A DNA stretch of 40,953 nt from Porticoccaceae bacterium (lineage in GTDB: Bacteria; Pseudomonadota; Gammaproteobacteria; Pseudomonadales; Porticoccaceae): the NCBI GenBank assembly GCA_012960115.1, contig DUBX01000004.1:1-40953 (forward strand). Reading direction: 5' to 3'. Position 1 is the stretch's first letter. Each line of letters starts with the position of its first letter. Positions 25,643 to 34,911 of this stretch are shown piece by piece. A program made the position numbers and the translations under genes. The notes under the pieces were generated by a model. The model made no database searches. It saw only the letters and a list, made by a program, of their open reading frames with translations, and was not told the DNA's origin.

Positions 25643-27064
25643 TTGATCGAAGCATTAAAAACTGATTATTTAATCATTGGAAGTGGCCTTGTAGGAATGG
25701 CTTTTGCGGACACTTTGTTTACCGAGACTGATGCTAATATCATTATTGTTGATCGCTATGCCAAGCCTGGAGGCCATTGGAATATGGCCTACCCTTTTGT
25801 GACCTTACACCAACCGTCGTCTTATTTTGGTGTGAGTTCGAAAGAGCTTAGTCGAGGTGAGGTTGACCATATTGGTTTGAATAAAGGTATGGCTGATCTA
25901 GCGACAGGTGATGAATTACTCGCTTATTTTGATGATGTAATGAGACAGCGCTTTTTAGCCAGCGGTCGAGTGCAGTATTTCCCAATGTGCGAATACGAGG
26001 GCGATGGAAAGTTTAGGTCTAAGCTCACCGGGAAAGAACACGCTGTTTCCTATCAGAAGTTGGTCGACGCGACTTTTTTGACCATCGCAGTGCCATCCAC
26101 CCATACACCCAACTTCACCATAGCCCCAGAAGTGACGTTTATGCCTCTCAATGACCTTCCTAAGGTGACTCAGAAGCCAGAAGGTTACATTGTTATAGGA
26201 GGCGGGAAAACGGGTATAGACGCCTGTTTATGGCTTCTTGATAGGGATGTCGACCCCGATGACATCACCTGGATACGATCTCGTGATGCATGGTTGCTTG
26301 ATCGCACCAATACACAACCAACGGAGGAATTTTTTAGTTCCTCGGTAGGCTCTATAGCCGCCCAATACGAGGCTGTTGGCGGCGCCAGTTCTATTGAAGA
26401 TATGTTTGATCGTCTTGAAGAAGGCGGCTATCTACTGCGTTTGGATAAGACGGTACGGCCGACTATGTTTCACGCGGCCACTATCAGTAAGGCTGAAATT
26501 GCGCAGTTGCAGCGAATTAAGAACATTGTGCGCCTGGGTCAGGTTAGCGCGATTGAATCAGACCGTATTATCTTATCAAAAGGCGAAATTCCCACCACCA
26601 CAGGGCACGTTCATGTTGACTGCTCGGCTAGTTTGGAGCGCTCGTTTGGCCACAAAGAGCCATGCCCCATATTTGGTGGCGACTGTATTACGCCGCAAAT
26701 GATACGTGCCTATCAGCCAGCATTTAGTGCGTCAATGGCAGCCTATGTTGAGGTAAACTACGAGAAGGAAGCCGAGAAAAACCGTCTTTGCTCTTTGGTG
26801 CCGCTACCAAACAATGATGTGGATTTTATACCTATGACCTTGGCTACGATGATGAACCAATTCAATTGGTCTCAAGATAAGCCGTTGCGCCATTGGATTC
26901 GTGAAAACCGGCTAGACGGGTTTACTAAACTTATTAGTGGGATAGATAAGAATGATCAAGAAAAAATGAAAATTATGCAACGTATTCAAAACAACGCAAT
27001 GCCAGCCATCGCTAAACTACAGCAGTTTAACGTGGAACTGGCGCAAGGAGCTGAAAATGAGTGA
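25643..27064 (+). CDS. FAD-dependent NAD(P)-binding oxidoreductase of unknown substrate
   Basis: This 473-residue protein has an N-terminal FAD site 'LIIGSGLVGMAFADTL' with 'VDRYAKPGGHWN', and a second dinucleotide site 'YIVIGGGKTGIDACLWLL' near 181-198, as in flavin monooxygenase-like enzymes. 'AYPFVTLHQPSSYFG' follows the first site. I recognise the fold but not a named enzyme. It starts at TTG with AGGGAG at 25631-25636. The last eight bases overlap the DUF2855 gene, so the two are coupled and may act together. Confidence 0.8.
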   Translation: MIEALKTDYLIIGSGLVGMAFADTLFTETDANIIIVDRYAKPGGHWNMAYPFVTLHQPSSYFGVSSKELSRGEVDHIGLNKGMADLATGDELLAYFDDVMRQRFLASGRVQYFPMCEYEGDGKFRSKLTGKEHAVSYQKLVDATFLTIAVPSTHTPNFTIAPEVTFMPLNDLPKVTQKPEGYIVIGGGKTGIDACLWLLDRDVDPDDITWIRSRDAWLLDRTNTQPTEEFFSSSVGSIAAQYEAVGGASSIEDMFDRLEEGGYLLRLDKTVRPTMFHAATISKAEIAQLQRIKNIVRLGQVSAIESDRIILSKGEIPTTTGHVHVDCSASLERSFGHKEPCPIFGGDCITPQMIRAYQPAFSASMAAYVEVNYEKEAEKNRLCSLVPLPNNDVDFIPMTLATMMNQFNWSQDKPLRHWIRENRLDGFTKLISGIDKNDQEKMKIMQRIQNNAMPAIAKLQQFNVELAQGAENE

Positions 27065-28166
27065 ATTTCAAACCTATAAAAACGACCTAGCCAAGTCACG
27101 TGTGGTTCAGACAGACAAGGCTCAAGCCTTAGTTGACCTAAAAGACGGCGACATTTTGGTCAGTATTGAACGCTTTGCCTTTACCGCTAACAATGTCACC
27201 TATGGCGCCGCTGGCGATACTATAGGCTATTGGAAGTTCTTTCCGGCCACGGCCAACGAGAGCGGTGAGTGGGGCTGTTTGCCCGTTTGGGGCTTCGCGG
27301 AAATCACAGCCTCTAAGCGTGAAGGGTTGAGTGTCGGTGAGCGAATTTACGGCTATTTCCCACCGGCTGATTTTCTTGTTATGTCGCCAATCAAAGCATC
27401 TGTTCAGCGTTTCATGGATGGTGCACCGCATCGGGCAGAACTGCCTGCGGTGTACAACAACTATCTGTTAATGTCAGGTGAGGCTAACTACGATGCGTCC
27501 AGTGACAATGTTCGCGCCCTGTTAAATCCATTGCATGTGACCTCATTTTGTTTGTGCGATGCCTTACAAGACGAAGACTATCATGGTGCTGAACAGGTAA
27601 TTGTTCTCAGTGCGTCCAGTAAAACGGCAATCGGCATGGCCCAAGGGTTAGCAGATGACGCAAGTGCCCCAAGGGTTGTGGGCATCACGTCCAGACCAAA
27701 CTATGACTTTGTGGAGTCTCTAGGTTGTTATGATGAGATTATCTGTTACGACGAGTTAGGCTCTATTGATGCAAGCAAAGCCACTGTAATAGTTGATATG
27801 GCCGGTAATAGGGCAGTGTTGGGCGCTATACATGGACCCTTGGGCGACAATATGCTCAATTGTGTCAGCGTTGGTATGACCCACTGGGAAACCCTGGCTG
27901 ACAATGATCCTCTGGCCGCTCAAATTAATCGAGGGCGAAGCAACTTTTTCTTCGCACCGGCGCATGTTCAAAAGCGTGTTGGTGACTGGGGTCAAGACGG
28001 ATTTAATCAGCGTACTGGTGCATTCATGAAGGCTCGCATGCAGCAGAGCGCAGGCTGGATGAGTGTGGAGACGGTGGCTAATTTTGAGGCGTTCACTAAG
28101 GTTTATGCTGACGTGGTGGTGGGTAAAATGAATCCCAATGAGGGCCTTATTGTCTTGCCCCTGTAG
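27057..28166 (+). CDS. DUF2855 family protein
   Basis: The 369-residue protein has the DUF2855 pattern: 'IERFAFTANNVTYGAAGD', 'IGYWKFFPA', 'WGCLPVWGFAEI', 'GERIYGYFPPADFLV' and 'LSASSKTAIGMAQGL'. The family is distantly MDR-like, but the usual glycine-rich dinucleotide loop is not clear. Its function is unknown. The ATG has AAGGAG at 27045-27050 six bases ahead, inside the preceding gene. Overlap with the flavoprotein suggests a two-component oxidoreductase. Confidence 0.88.
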   Translation: MSEFQTYKNDLAKSRVVQTDKAQALVDLKDGDILVSIERFAFTANNVTYGAAGDTIGYWKFFPATANESGEWGCLPVWGFAEITASKREGLSVGERIYGYFPPADFLVMSPIKASVQRFMDGAPHRAELPAVYNNYLLMSGEANYDASSDNVRALLNPLHVTSFCLCDALQDEDYHGAEQVIVLSASSKTAIGMAQGLADDASAPRVVGITSRPNYDFVESLGCYDEIICYDELGSIDASKATVIVDMAGNRAVLGAIHGPLGDNMLNCVSVGMTHWETLADNDPLAAQINRGRSNFFFAPAHVQKRVGDWGQDGFNQRTGAFMKARMQQSAGWMSVETVANFEAFTKVYADVVVGKMNPNEGLIVLPL

Positions 28167-28290
28167 AGTGGTGATGGATGATCCAGGTGATGGTACTGGC
28201 TTGACTAGAAAATATGCCTTAAACAAGGCAAAATACAATCTGGCGTGGCTCTGGCGCTGCATTGAAATCCGTTCTTAAGGAATTGTGTGA

Positions 28291-28857
28291 ATGAAACGCT
28301 TAGTTATTGGTATGTCGGGTTCTAGCGGTGTGATTTATGGCATTAGAATGCTTGAAGTACTGGCGAAGGACCCTGAAGTTGAAACGCATCTCATTTTGAG
28401 CCAAGCCGCCAAGATGAACATCGGCATTGAGACCGAGTGGTCTGTGGCTGACGTTGAGGCCCTTGCCGATGAGGTCCACAACAACAAAAATATTGGCGCC
28501 AGCATTGCCAGTGGCTCCTACAAAACGGCAGGCATGATTGTGGTGCCTTGCTCTATGAAAACTTTGTCGGGCATCGCTAATTCTTACGCAGAAAATCTAA
28601 TTATCCGCGCCGCTGATGTGATGTTAAAAGAGCGCCGCCAACTGGTCATTGTTCCCCGTGAGTCACCCCTGCATACCGGCCACTGTGAACTGATGCTAAA
28701 GGCGAGCCAAATAGGGGCTATTATTTGCCCTCCATCACCTGCCTTTTACACATCCCCTAAGACTGTGGATGACATCATTAATCACTCGGTAGCACGAGTG
28801 CTTGATTTGTTTGATATAGAATCCGACAGCCTGCAACGCTGGCAGGGTAATGTCTAA
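28291..28857 (+). CDS. ubiX: UbiX/Pad1-type flavin prenyltransferase
   Basis: A 188-residue flavoprotein with 'IGMSGSSGVIYGIRMLE', 'SIASGSYKTAGMIVVPCSMKT', 'NLIIRAADVMLKERRQLVIV', 'RESPLHTGH' and 'PPSPAFYTSP', matching UbiX. It attaches dimethylallyl to FMN to make prenylated FMN for UbiD-type decarboxylases. No UbiD homologue is in the window, so its client is elsewhere. 'RESPL' replaces the commoner RETPL. It starts 124 bases after DUF2855 and overlaps the next gene by eight bases. Confidence 0.92.
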   Translation: MKRLVIGMSGSSGVIYGIRMLEVLAKDPEVETHLILSQAAKMNIGIETEWSVADVEALADEVHNNKNIGASIASGSYKTAGMIVVPCSMKTLSGIANSYAENLIIRAADVMLKERRQLVIVPRESPLHTGHCELMLKASQIGAIICPPSPAFYTSPKTVDDIINHSVARVLDLFDIESDSLQRWQGNV

Positions 28858-29338
28858 AGACTTCACTAAGCTGCATCAGTTTTTGCACCAAGAGTCGGTA
28901 TTAACCCTATCTACCCATGATAATGAAGGTGATTGGTCTGCGCCAGTTCTCTATGTCGCTGACACCGTCCAAGACCCATTCGCCTTGTACTTCTTGTCAT
29001 CCACTAATAGCAGGCATGTTAAAGCGTTGGCCGAGGGAGATCGTGCCGCGGCATCCATTTATTCAGATTACACCGGTCAGTGGCAGTCAATTTGCGGTGT
29101 GCAGATGCAAGTACGGATCTCAGTGCTGAATGAAGCCGAGACTGCAAAGGCTCAGCGGGTGTACTTTGACCGTTTTCCTGAAATCAAGGCACTCATTAAT
29201 GACCCTAAAACGAAGCAAGAGCAGTTGATCGGTGCGGCTTTTGGTAAGAGCTTTTTTTACCGGGCAGATCCATCCTTTGTTCGATTCATCAATAATTCTG
29301 ATAGTTTTGCCGGCCGTGCCGAGTGGTATTTCACCTAA
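28850..29338 (+). CDS. Pyridoxamine-phosphate-oxidase-like FMN-binding protein (YhbP-like)
   Basis: The 162-residue protein has the split-barrel flavin-binding pattern: 'ESVLTLSTHDNEGDWSAPVLYV', 'LYFLSSTNSRHVKAL', 'RAAASIYSDYTGQWQSICGVQM' and C-terminal 'FVRFINNSDSFAGRAEW'. The length and ends resemble YhbP. Function is not established; a flavin reductase or flavin/heme carrier role is possible. Translationally coupled to ubiX by an eight-base overlap. It converges with putA, separated by only two bases. Confidence 0.82.
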   Translation: MSKDFTKLHQFLHQESVLTLSTHDNEGDWSAPVLYVADTVQDPFALYFLSSTNSRHVKALAEGDRAAASIYSDYTGQWQSICGVQMQVRISVLNEAETAKAQRVYFDRFPEIKALINDPKTKQEQLIGAAFGKSFFYRADPSFVRFINNSDSFAGRAEWYFT

Positions 29339-29340
29339 CG

Positions 29341-32300
29341 TTATTCAGTTAGATTAAACAGCTGTGTATTGCCTCCCCGTGCAACTAAGTTTTCGGTACG
29401 CGTCCGTTCGCTTAAAAACCATAACAGCCAGTGATAGTGGTAACCCTGATTATTTTTAGGCCACTCGATTAATGGGATAATACTGCCGCTGCGCTTGGCG
29501 ATGATTTGTCGCAATGATTGACTATTAGTATCCGCGGTGTTGGCTATTACTCCGGAAATGTCAGGGTGCTGAATAAGATCTGCTGACTCATCAAGGCTAA
29601 CTATGGTTATTAGATGTTTTGGGGTGCCGTCTTTAGAATAGTTATTCATCACCCTGATTAGTTTGGTTTTTAAACTCTGATGGACTGCAATAATGAGGGG
29701 GCAACCGCAGAGTAATGCGCAACCGATTTGCTGGAGAGCTGATTCGAACAGATCAGCCTCCCTTATCAGCAGGAGCATGACTCCACGTCCATGTACTGAC
29801 AGTTGGTTGGCTTCGCCAGTTGGACCGGGCAGTTCAATGGGCATTGCGATATTCTTTAAGGCAATGGCCTGAGTTTCAGGGCTAAGTAAAACAGATTTGT
29901 CATCTCCTGATAGAATATTAATGCGTTCCTTTATGGAGCTGCTTTGCCACTGCTGCATTGCCTGTGATGCGAGAGAAACCTTAACTATCTCATCTCTCCC
30001 TCTGGTTTTTTCGATTAGGCTGAAGATGGGGCCGCCACTAGTTAGTGATAATCCGGTCTCATCCTTTACTGAAGAAAAACGAAAAAGATAATTCGGCCCT
30101 CCAGCTTTGGGTCCGGTTCCTGATAGGCCACGCCCACCAAACGGATTAACACCAACGACGGCTCCGATCATGTTCCGGTTAATGTAAACATTGCCAGCGA
30201 TCGTTTTTCTAAAGACCGTGTCCGCAAAAGCTCCAATGCGGCTGTGAATGCCTAGAGTAAGCCCATAACCGGTACCGTTAATCTGTTGTATGACCTGGTC
30301 GAGTTGACCTGCAGAGTAGCGAATGACATGTAGTACTGGCCCAAAGACTTCTTCGTTAATCTGATCCAGTGAATCTATTTCAAAGACATGAGGCGCGACA
30401 AAGCTACCATTGCCGCAAGATTCATTTAGTTCAACCTTGGCGATTAAGGTGGCCTCTCGTGTCATACGGTCAATATGAGCATCAAGAGCGTGCTTTGCAC
30501 CCATGTCGATCACAGGCCCTAAATCAGTGTCCAGGTGCCTTGGGTTGCCACCTTTAATTGAGGACATGGCGCCAGATAGCATCGTGAGTACCTGATCGGC
30601 AATATCCTGCTGTATAAACAGAACGCGAAGAGCAGAGCAACGTTGCCCCGCGCTTAGAAATGCGGAGCTGATAACATCATCAACCACTTGCTCAGGCAGA
30701 GCCGTTGAATCCACTATCATGCAGTTTTGACCACCCGTTTCGGCAATAAAGGGGATAGGGTTTCCTGGGCGACTAGCTAGATGACGGTTAATGATTAGGG
30801 CTGTCGCGGTTGCACCGGTAAATGCAATTCCCGCAATACGTGGGTCTTCAATGAGTATCGTACCTATTTTGGAACCGCTTCCTAAAAGCAGATGCAATGC
30901 CTGGTGCGGCACACCAGCGAGGTGAAATAGTTTTATAGCATAGGCGGCTACAGCTGGCGTTTGCATGGCCGGTTTGGCAATCACAGTGTTGCCTGCGACT
31001 AACCCTGCGGCAATTTGACCCACAAAAATGGCCAGCGGAAAATTCCATGGACTGATGCATAAAAACACGCCTTGGCCTTGTAATTCTAACGATGACTCCA
31101 GGTTTATGTGACGCGCCTGGGTGGCATAGTAGCGACAAAAATCAATGGCTTCTCTGACTTCTGATAAACCATCATTAAGTGTTCGCCCGGCTTCGTTCGC
31201 TATTATAGTGATGAGGTCGGCACAGTCGCGCTCCATGTAATTTGCGACTTTGTCCAAGATGTCCGCACGATAGGTATGTCCTTTGCTATTCCAGCCGGAC
31301 TGAGCTGCGTAGGCGGATTCTAATGCCTGCAAAACGTCATCTTGACTCGCTGCACTGAAATGGCCAATAAGTTCAGAATGGTTCGCCGGGTTGAAATGCT
31401 GTCTGAGCTCATGCTCGGCGTTTTCACCATTAACGATCGAGTGCGTCAGGAGTAAATATTTTGAAAATTTCTCGGCATGATTTAACAATGCTTGGGTATC
31501 ATGGGCCGAATCCAGATCAATACCTCGAGCGTTCTTGCGCATCTCACCCACGGCTTCGAAAATCCGTTCTGGAATCGGTATTCCTTTGTGTTGGTATGGA
31601 AATGTACTCGTCACTTCTGTTCGTGTGTCGTTGAGGAGTTCTTCAACGGGTGTCTGCTTATCAAGAAAACGATTAACGAAAGAACTATTTGCGCCGTTCT
31701 CAAGTAGTCGACGAACAAGGTAAGGCAGCAGATCTTTATGGTTACCAATAGGGGCATAGACTCTGACCGCAAATGGCCTGTCGGGATGCTGTTTTTGCAG
31801 TTGAGGGTATAGGCTATGACCCATGCCATGCAATCTTTGAAATTCAAACTCACGATCACCTGCTAATGCCAATATCATGGAAGCGGTATAGGCATTATGC
31901 GTAGCAAATTGAGGGAATATTGATTGCGGCGCATCCAGCAATAGTTCTGCGCAGTGTTGATAACAGAGGTCGGTGTTGGATTTTCGGGTGAACACAGGGT
32001 AGCTTTCAAGCCCTTGCTCTTGGGCATGCTTAATCTCTGCATCCCAATAGGCTCCTTTAACCAAACGCACCATTAATCGCCGATTGGTTTGTTTAGCAAC
32101 AGCAATGAGCCATTTGGCTGTATCGGGTGCTCGTTTTTGGTAGGCTTGTAATACAAAACCAAGGCCTTGCCAGCCGGCTAAGTCGGCATCGTTGGCTAGA
32201 TGTTCAAAGATATCTAGGGATATGTCTAGGCGATATGATTCTTCTGCATCAATAGAAAGACCTATATTGTGGTCTTTGGCTTGTTGGCAGAGTTGCTTGA

Positions 32301-33114
32301 TACGAGGTAACAGCTCATTCATCACTAGTGAGTGTTGGGCGAAATAGTAGCGTGGGTGCAGAGCAGAAAGTTTTACGGAGATGCCATTTGCCTGATAAAC
32401 GTCTGAATAATTGTCCGTACTTTTTTGGCGTGCGGCACCGATCTCATCAATGGCTTGGCTATAGGCCCGCAAGTACGCACGAGCATCATCATCGGTGCGG
32501 GCACCTTCGCCGAGCATGTCGAAAGAAAACAGAGTGTCACTATGGTTCTTCTTCAGGCCTTGATTAATACCTTCAGCGATAGTGCGGCCAAGTACGTATT
32601 GCCCTCCCATGATACGCATTGCTTGCATCACAGCAGCACGAATGGCCGGCTCGCCCATGGTTGCTGTGAGTCGCTTTATCCAGCTGTCTGGATGCTGAGT
32701 AATATGCGTATCTAAGCTAACTAAGTGCCCGGTCAACATAAGCCCCCAGGTAGACGCGTTGACGAATAATGAGTCTGACTGACCCCGATGAGCACTCCAC
32801 TTCCCTGATCGAATTTTTTCGGCGATTAGGCGGTCTGCTGTTAGTCCATCAGGGACACGCAAAAGCGCTTCGGCTAAGCACATCAACGCAACACCCTCAC
32901 CATTGGATAAGCCAAACTGGAGTAAAAAAGCATCGAGGGTTCCGCCGCTGGCTTTGTTTGCTCTGCAGTCGGTGACGAGTTGTCGGGCAGAATTAAGTAT
33001 GCCGTCTCTAGCCTCTTGCGACAGAGGATTGCGATGGATAAGTTGACTCACTGCTTGGTGCTCATCGATATGCGCGGTTTTCCGGATGTGTTGTCGTAAT
33101 TGAACTTGGTTCAT
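29341..33114 (-). CDS. putA: Bifunctional proline dehydrogenase / glutamate-semialdehyde dehydrogenase PutA (long form without DNA-binding domain)
   Basis: A 1257-residue PutA. FAD-dependent proline dehydrogenase domain: 'KLSALHPRY' 248-256, 'SIDAEESYR' 287-295, 'RLVKGAYWDAEI' 350-361, 'FATHNAYT' 403-410. Aldehyde dehydrogenase domain: 'ISPWNFPLAI' 687-696, general base E792 ('AETGGQN'), catalytic C826 ('AGQRCSA'). About 230 residues follow the dehydrogenase, as in long PutA forms. The N-terminus begins in the arm region, with no ribbon-helix-helix, so unlike the E. coli protein it should not repress its own gene. It converts proline via pyrroline-5-carboxylate to glutamate. A divergent Lrp-type gene is the likely regulator. 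Confidence 0.96.
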   Translation of the reverse strand: MNQVQLRQHIRKTAHIDEHQAVSQLIHRNPLSQEARDGILNSARQLVTDCRANKASGGTLDAFLLQFGLSNGEGVALMCLAEALLRVPDGLTADRLIAEKIRSGKWSAHRGQSDSLFVNASTWGLMLTGHLVSLDTHITQHPDSWIKRLTATMGEPAIRAAVMQAMRIMGGQYVLGRTIAEGINQGLKKNHSDTLFSFDMLGEGARTDDDARAYLRAYSQAIDEIGAARQKSTDNYSDVYQANGISVKLSALHPRYYFAQHSLVMNELLPRIKQLCQQAKDHNIGLSIDAEESYRLDISLDIFEHLANDADLAGWQGLGFVLQAYQKRAPDTAKWLIAVAKQTNRRLMVRLVKGAYWDAEIKHAQEQGLESYPVFTRKSNTDLCYQHCAELLLDAPQSIFPQFATHNAYTASMILALAGDREFEFQRLHGMGHSLYPQLQKQHPDRPFAVRVYAPIGNHKDLLPYLVRRLLENGANSSFVNRFLDKQTPVEELLNDTRTEVTSTFPYQHKGIPIPERIFEAVGEMRKNARGIDLDSAHDTQALLNHAEKFSKYLLLTHSIVNGENAEHELRQHFNPANHSELIGHFSAASQDDVLQALESAYAAQSGWNSKGHTYRADILDKVANYMERDCADLITIIANEAGRTLNDGLSEVREAIDFCRYYATQARHINLESSLELQGQGVFLCISPWNFPLAIFVGQIAAGLVAGNTVIAKPAMQTPAVAAYAIKLFHLAGVPHQALHLLLGSGSKIGTILIEDPRIAGIAFTGATATALIINRHLASRPGNPIPFIAETGGQNCMIVDSTALPEQVVDDVISSAFLSAGQRCSALRVLFIQQDIADQVLTMLSGAMSSIKGGNPRHLDTDLGPVIDMGAKHALDAHIDRMTREATLIAKVELNESCGNGSFVAPHVFEIDSLDQINEEVFGPVLHVIRYSAGQLDQVIQQINGTGYGLTLGIHSRIGAFADTVFRKTIAGNVYINRNMIGAVVGVNPFGGRGLSGTGPKAGGPNYLFRFSSVKDETGLSLTSGGPIFSLIEKTRGRDEIVKVSLASQAMQQWQSSSIKERINILSGDDKSVLLSPETQAIALKNIAMPIELPGPTGEANQLSVHGRGVMLLLIREADLFESALQQIGCALLCGCPLIIAVHQSLKTKLIRVMNNYSKDGTPKHLITIVSLDESADLIQHPDISGVIANTADTNSQSLRQIIAKRSGSIIPLIEWPKNNQGYHYHWLLWFLSERTRTENLVARGGNTQLFNLTE

Positions 33115-33171
33115 TGGCCTTCCCAGATAGTGACGTATGTATTATTCTGCATTCTGGGGTAAAAGGCTTAG

Positions 33172-33207
33172 TATATGGCTCCATATATGTTATTTGGACC
33201 ATATATA
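33172..33207. promoter_or_regulatory. Candidate Lrp-family operator between putA and the Lrp-type gene
   Basis: TATATGG (33172-33178) and CCATATA (33181-33187) form a perfect 7-bp inverted repeat with a two-base spacer. A third copy, CCATATATA, starts at 33199, 18 bases after the second half-site. The AT-rich, helically phased half-sites in the 209-base divergent region fit the wrapping mode of Lrp/AsnC proteins. Confidence 0.55.
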
Positions 33208-33323
33208 ATATCGCTTAATACTATTTATTAGATTATTATGCTTTGTAAGATTTTGTTAAATAGAGATCGTGTGGCGGTGGTAATAGACGTCGTTCTTAAT
33301 TGGGATTAAACAAAGAGGTGGCA

Positions 33324-33800
33324 ATGAAAAATGTAGCGGAGCTTGACCGGATAGATAAACGAATTCTAACGGTACTGCAAGGTAACGGAAGGATTTCTAA
33401 TGTAGAGTTATCACGCCAAGTTAATCTGACACCAACGCCCTGTCTAGAGCGAGTGAAAAGATTGGAGAAAGAGGGATTCATCACAGATTATGTGGCTCTA
33501 ATTGATCCCGTAAAGGTTAATTCTGGCCTCTGTGCTTATATCGAGATTCAGTTGGTGAGTTCAACCACTGATGCATTTAAGCGTTTTAACCAACAGATGA
33601 TTGATCTTCCTGAGGTCCAAGAGTGTCAAATGGTGGCTGGAGGTTTTGATTATTTGATTAAGATTCGAGTGGCCGATATGCAGCATTATCAGCGTTTTTT
33701 AGGTGAGAAACTTGCCTCGATCAGTGATATCAGCCAAACCCATACATACGTCGTTATTCAAGACGTTAAATCTGAAACTGCAATACAGATTAACAGCTAG
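33324..33800 (+). CDS. Lrp/AsnC-family transcriptional regulator (PutR-like)
   Basis: This 158-residue regulator has an N-terminal HTH ('ELDRIDKRILTVLQGNGRIS', 'NVELSRQVNLTPTPCLERVK', 'RLEKEGFI') and a C-terminal RAM effector domain ('VQECQMVAGGFDYLIKIRV'). The ATG at 33324 has GAGG five bases upstream; a TTG in the same frame at 33300 lacks a site. Divergence from putA suggests it activates putA in response to proline, as PutR does in some alpha-proteobacteria; this is inference. Its 3' end overlaps alanine racemase by four bases, convergently. Confidence 0.93.
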   Translation: MKNVAELDRIDKRILTVLQGNGRISNVELSRQVNLTPTPCLERVKRLEKEGFITDYVALIDPVKVNSGLCAYIEIQLVSSTTDAFKRFNQQMIDLPEVQECQMVAGGFDYLIKIRVADMQHYQRFLGEKLASISDISQTHTYVVIQDVKSETAIQINS

Positions 33801-34897
33801 TTACTATAAACCCGAGGCACTCGGGAGGGCATGCGTGTCAGCAGTTCGTAACCGATCGTGTTGCAGTATTCGGCAATTTCGTTAACCGAAAGTTCAGGCC
33901 CCCAAAGAATGACTTTGTCTCCGATAGATACAAGATTGAGGTCGGTGACGTCCACGGTAATCATATCCATTGAAACGCGTCCCACCAGAGGGCAGCGCTC
34001 TCCATTAACAAGTACGGGAGTGCCATTGGGCGCCTGACGTGGGTAACCGTCACCATAGCCAACGGTTATCGTGGCGATGATTGAGTCTCGATCTGCCGTC
34101 CAGTTAGCGGTGTAGCCTACTGAATCGCCAGATGCAATATGACGCAGGGAAATCACTGCCGACTGCAGAGACATAACAGGTTGAAGTTTGTTGGCGTTAT
34201 CTTGTTTTTCTGAGAAAGGTGAGTTTCCATAGAGCATATAGCCAGGTCGTTGCCAGTCGCGATGCGTTTCAGGCCAAGCTAGGATTGCTGCAGAATTAGC
34301 CAGGGATTCAGCAATAACATCGCCAGCAGTTGGTTTCAGGGATGTCATCCATCGATCAAAAATTGCCATTTGTTTTTTTGTCGCGCTACTACCTAAATCA
34401 TCAGCACAAGCGAAGTGCGAGGATGCGACAATGGGTTTGGCGACATTGTCGGTATTGCTAAGCGCAAGATAGGTTTGGGTAGCTTCTTGAGGCTGAAACC
34501 CGAGTCGGTGCATACCTGTATCGACGCTGATCCATACACTCACCGGGCGGGAGATGGAAGCATTGATAATCGCATCTTTTTGGGAGGAATTCTCAACCAT
34601 TAGGATGAAATTATTATCAGCTGCAATCTCAACTTCATCAATAGAAAAAGTACCCTCAAGCAATAAAATAGGTTGCTTGATACCTGCCTCCCTAAGTACC
34701 AGCGCTTCATCAATTGATGCAACACCAAAGGCTGGCGCAGATTGGGATAACGCACGACATACCTCTACCATGCCATGCCCATAAGCATTCGCCTTTACCA
34801 TAGGAATGGCGCTGGCTTCTGGTGCCAATGATTTTACCAAGGCGAAATTTGCCCTTAGAGCTTTTAGATCAACAATAGCGACAGTAGGTCTTGTCAT
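33797..34897 (-). CDS. alr: Alanine racemase
   Basis: The 366-residue fold-type III PLP enzyme has the PLP lysine K35 in 'MVKANAYGHG', 'DTGMHRLGF', the catalytic tyrosine Y262 in 'SVGYTANW', and 'VGYGDGYPR', 'VGRVSMDMITVD'. It interconverts L- and D-alanine. The biosynthetic (Alr) or catabolic (DadX) role cannot be fixed; no DadA is adjacent. It follows D-amino acid transaminase by 14 bases, so the pair can make D-alanine and convert it to D-glutamate, or the reverse. Confidence 0.96.
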   Translation of the reverse strand: MTRPTVAIVDLKALRANFALVKSLAPEASAIPMVKANAYGHGMVEVCRALSQSAPAFGVASIDEALVLREAGIKQPILLLEGTFSIDEVEIAADNNFILMVENSSQKDAIINASISRPVSVWISVDTGMHRLGFQPQEATQTYLALSNTDNVAKPIVASSHFACADDLGSSATKKQMAIFDRWMTSLKPTAGDVIAESLANSAAILAWPETHRDWQRPGYMLYGNSPFSEKQDNANKLQPVMSLQSAVISLRHIASGDSVGYTANWTADRDSIIATITVGYGDGYPRQAPNGTPVLVNGERCPLVGRVSMDMITVDVTDLNLVSIGDKVILWGPELSVNEIAEYCNTIGYELLTRMPSRVPRVYSN

Positions 34898-34911
34898 AAT
34901 AGTGGGTGCCG

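Noticed and set aside
28216-28229. GCCTT-AAAC-AAGGC hairpin before ubiX as a terminator
   Set aside because: The stem is five pairs and is followed by AAAATAC rather than a T-run on the plus strand; it is too weak to support.
31084-32975. Several open frames of 60-96 codons on the plus strand inside putA
   Set aside because: They lie wholly within a well-supported 1257-residue gene, have no recognisable motifs, and look like antisense shadows.
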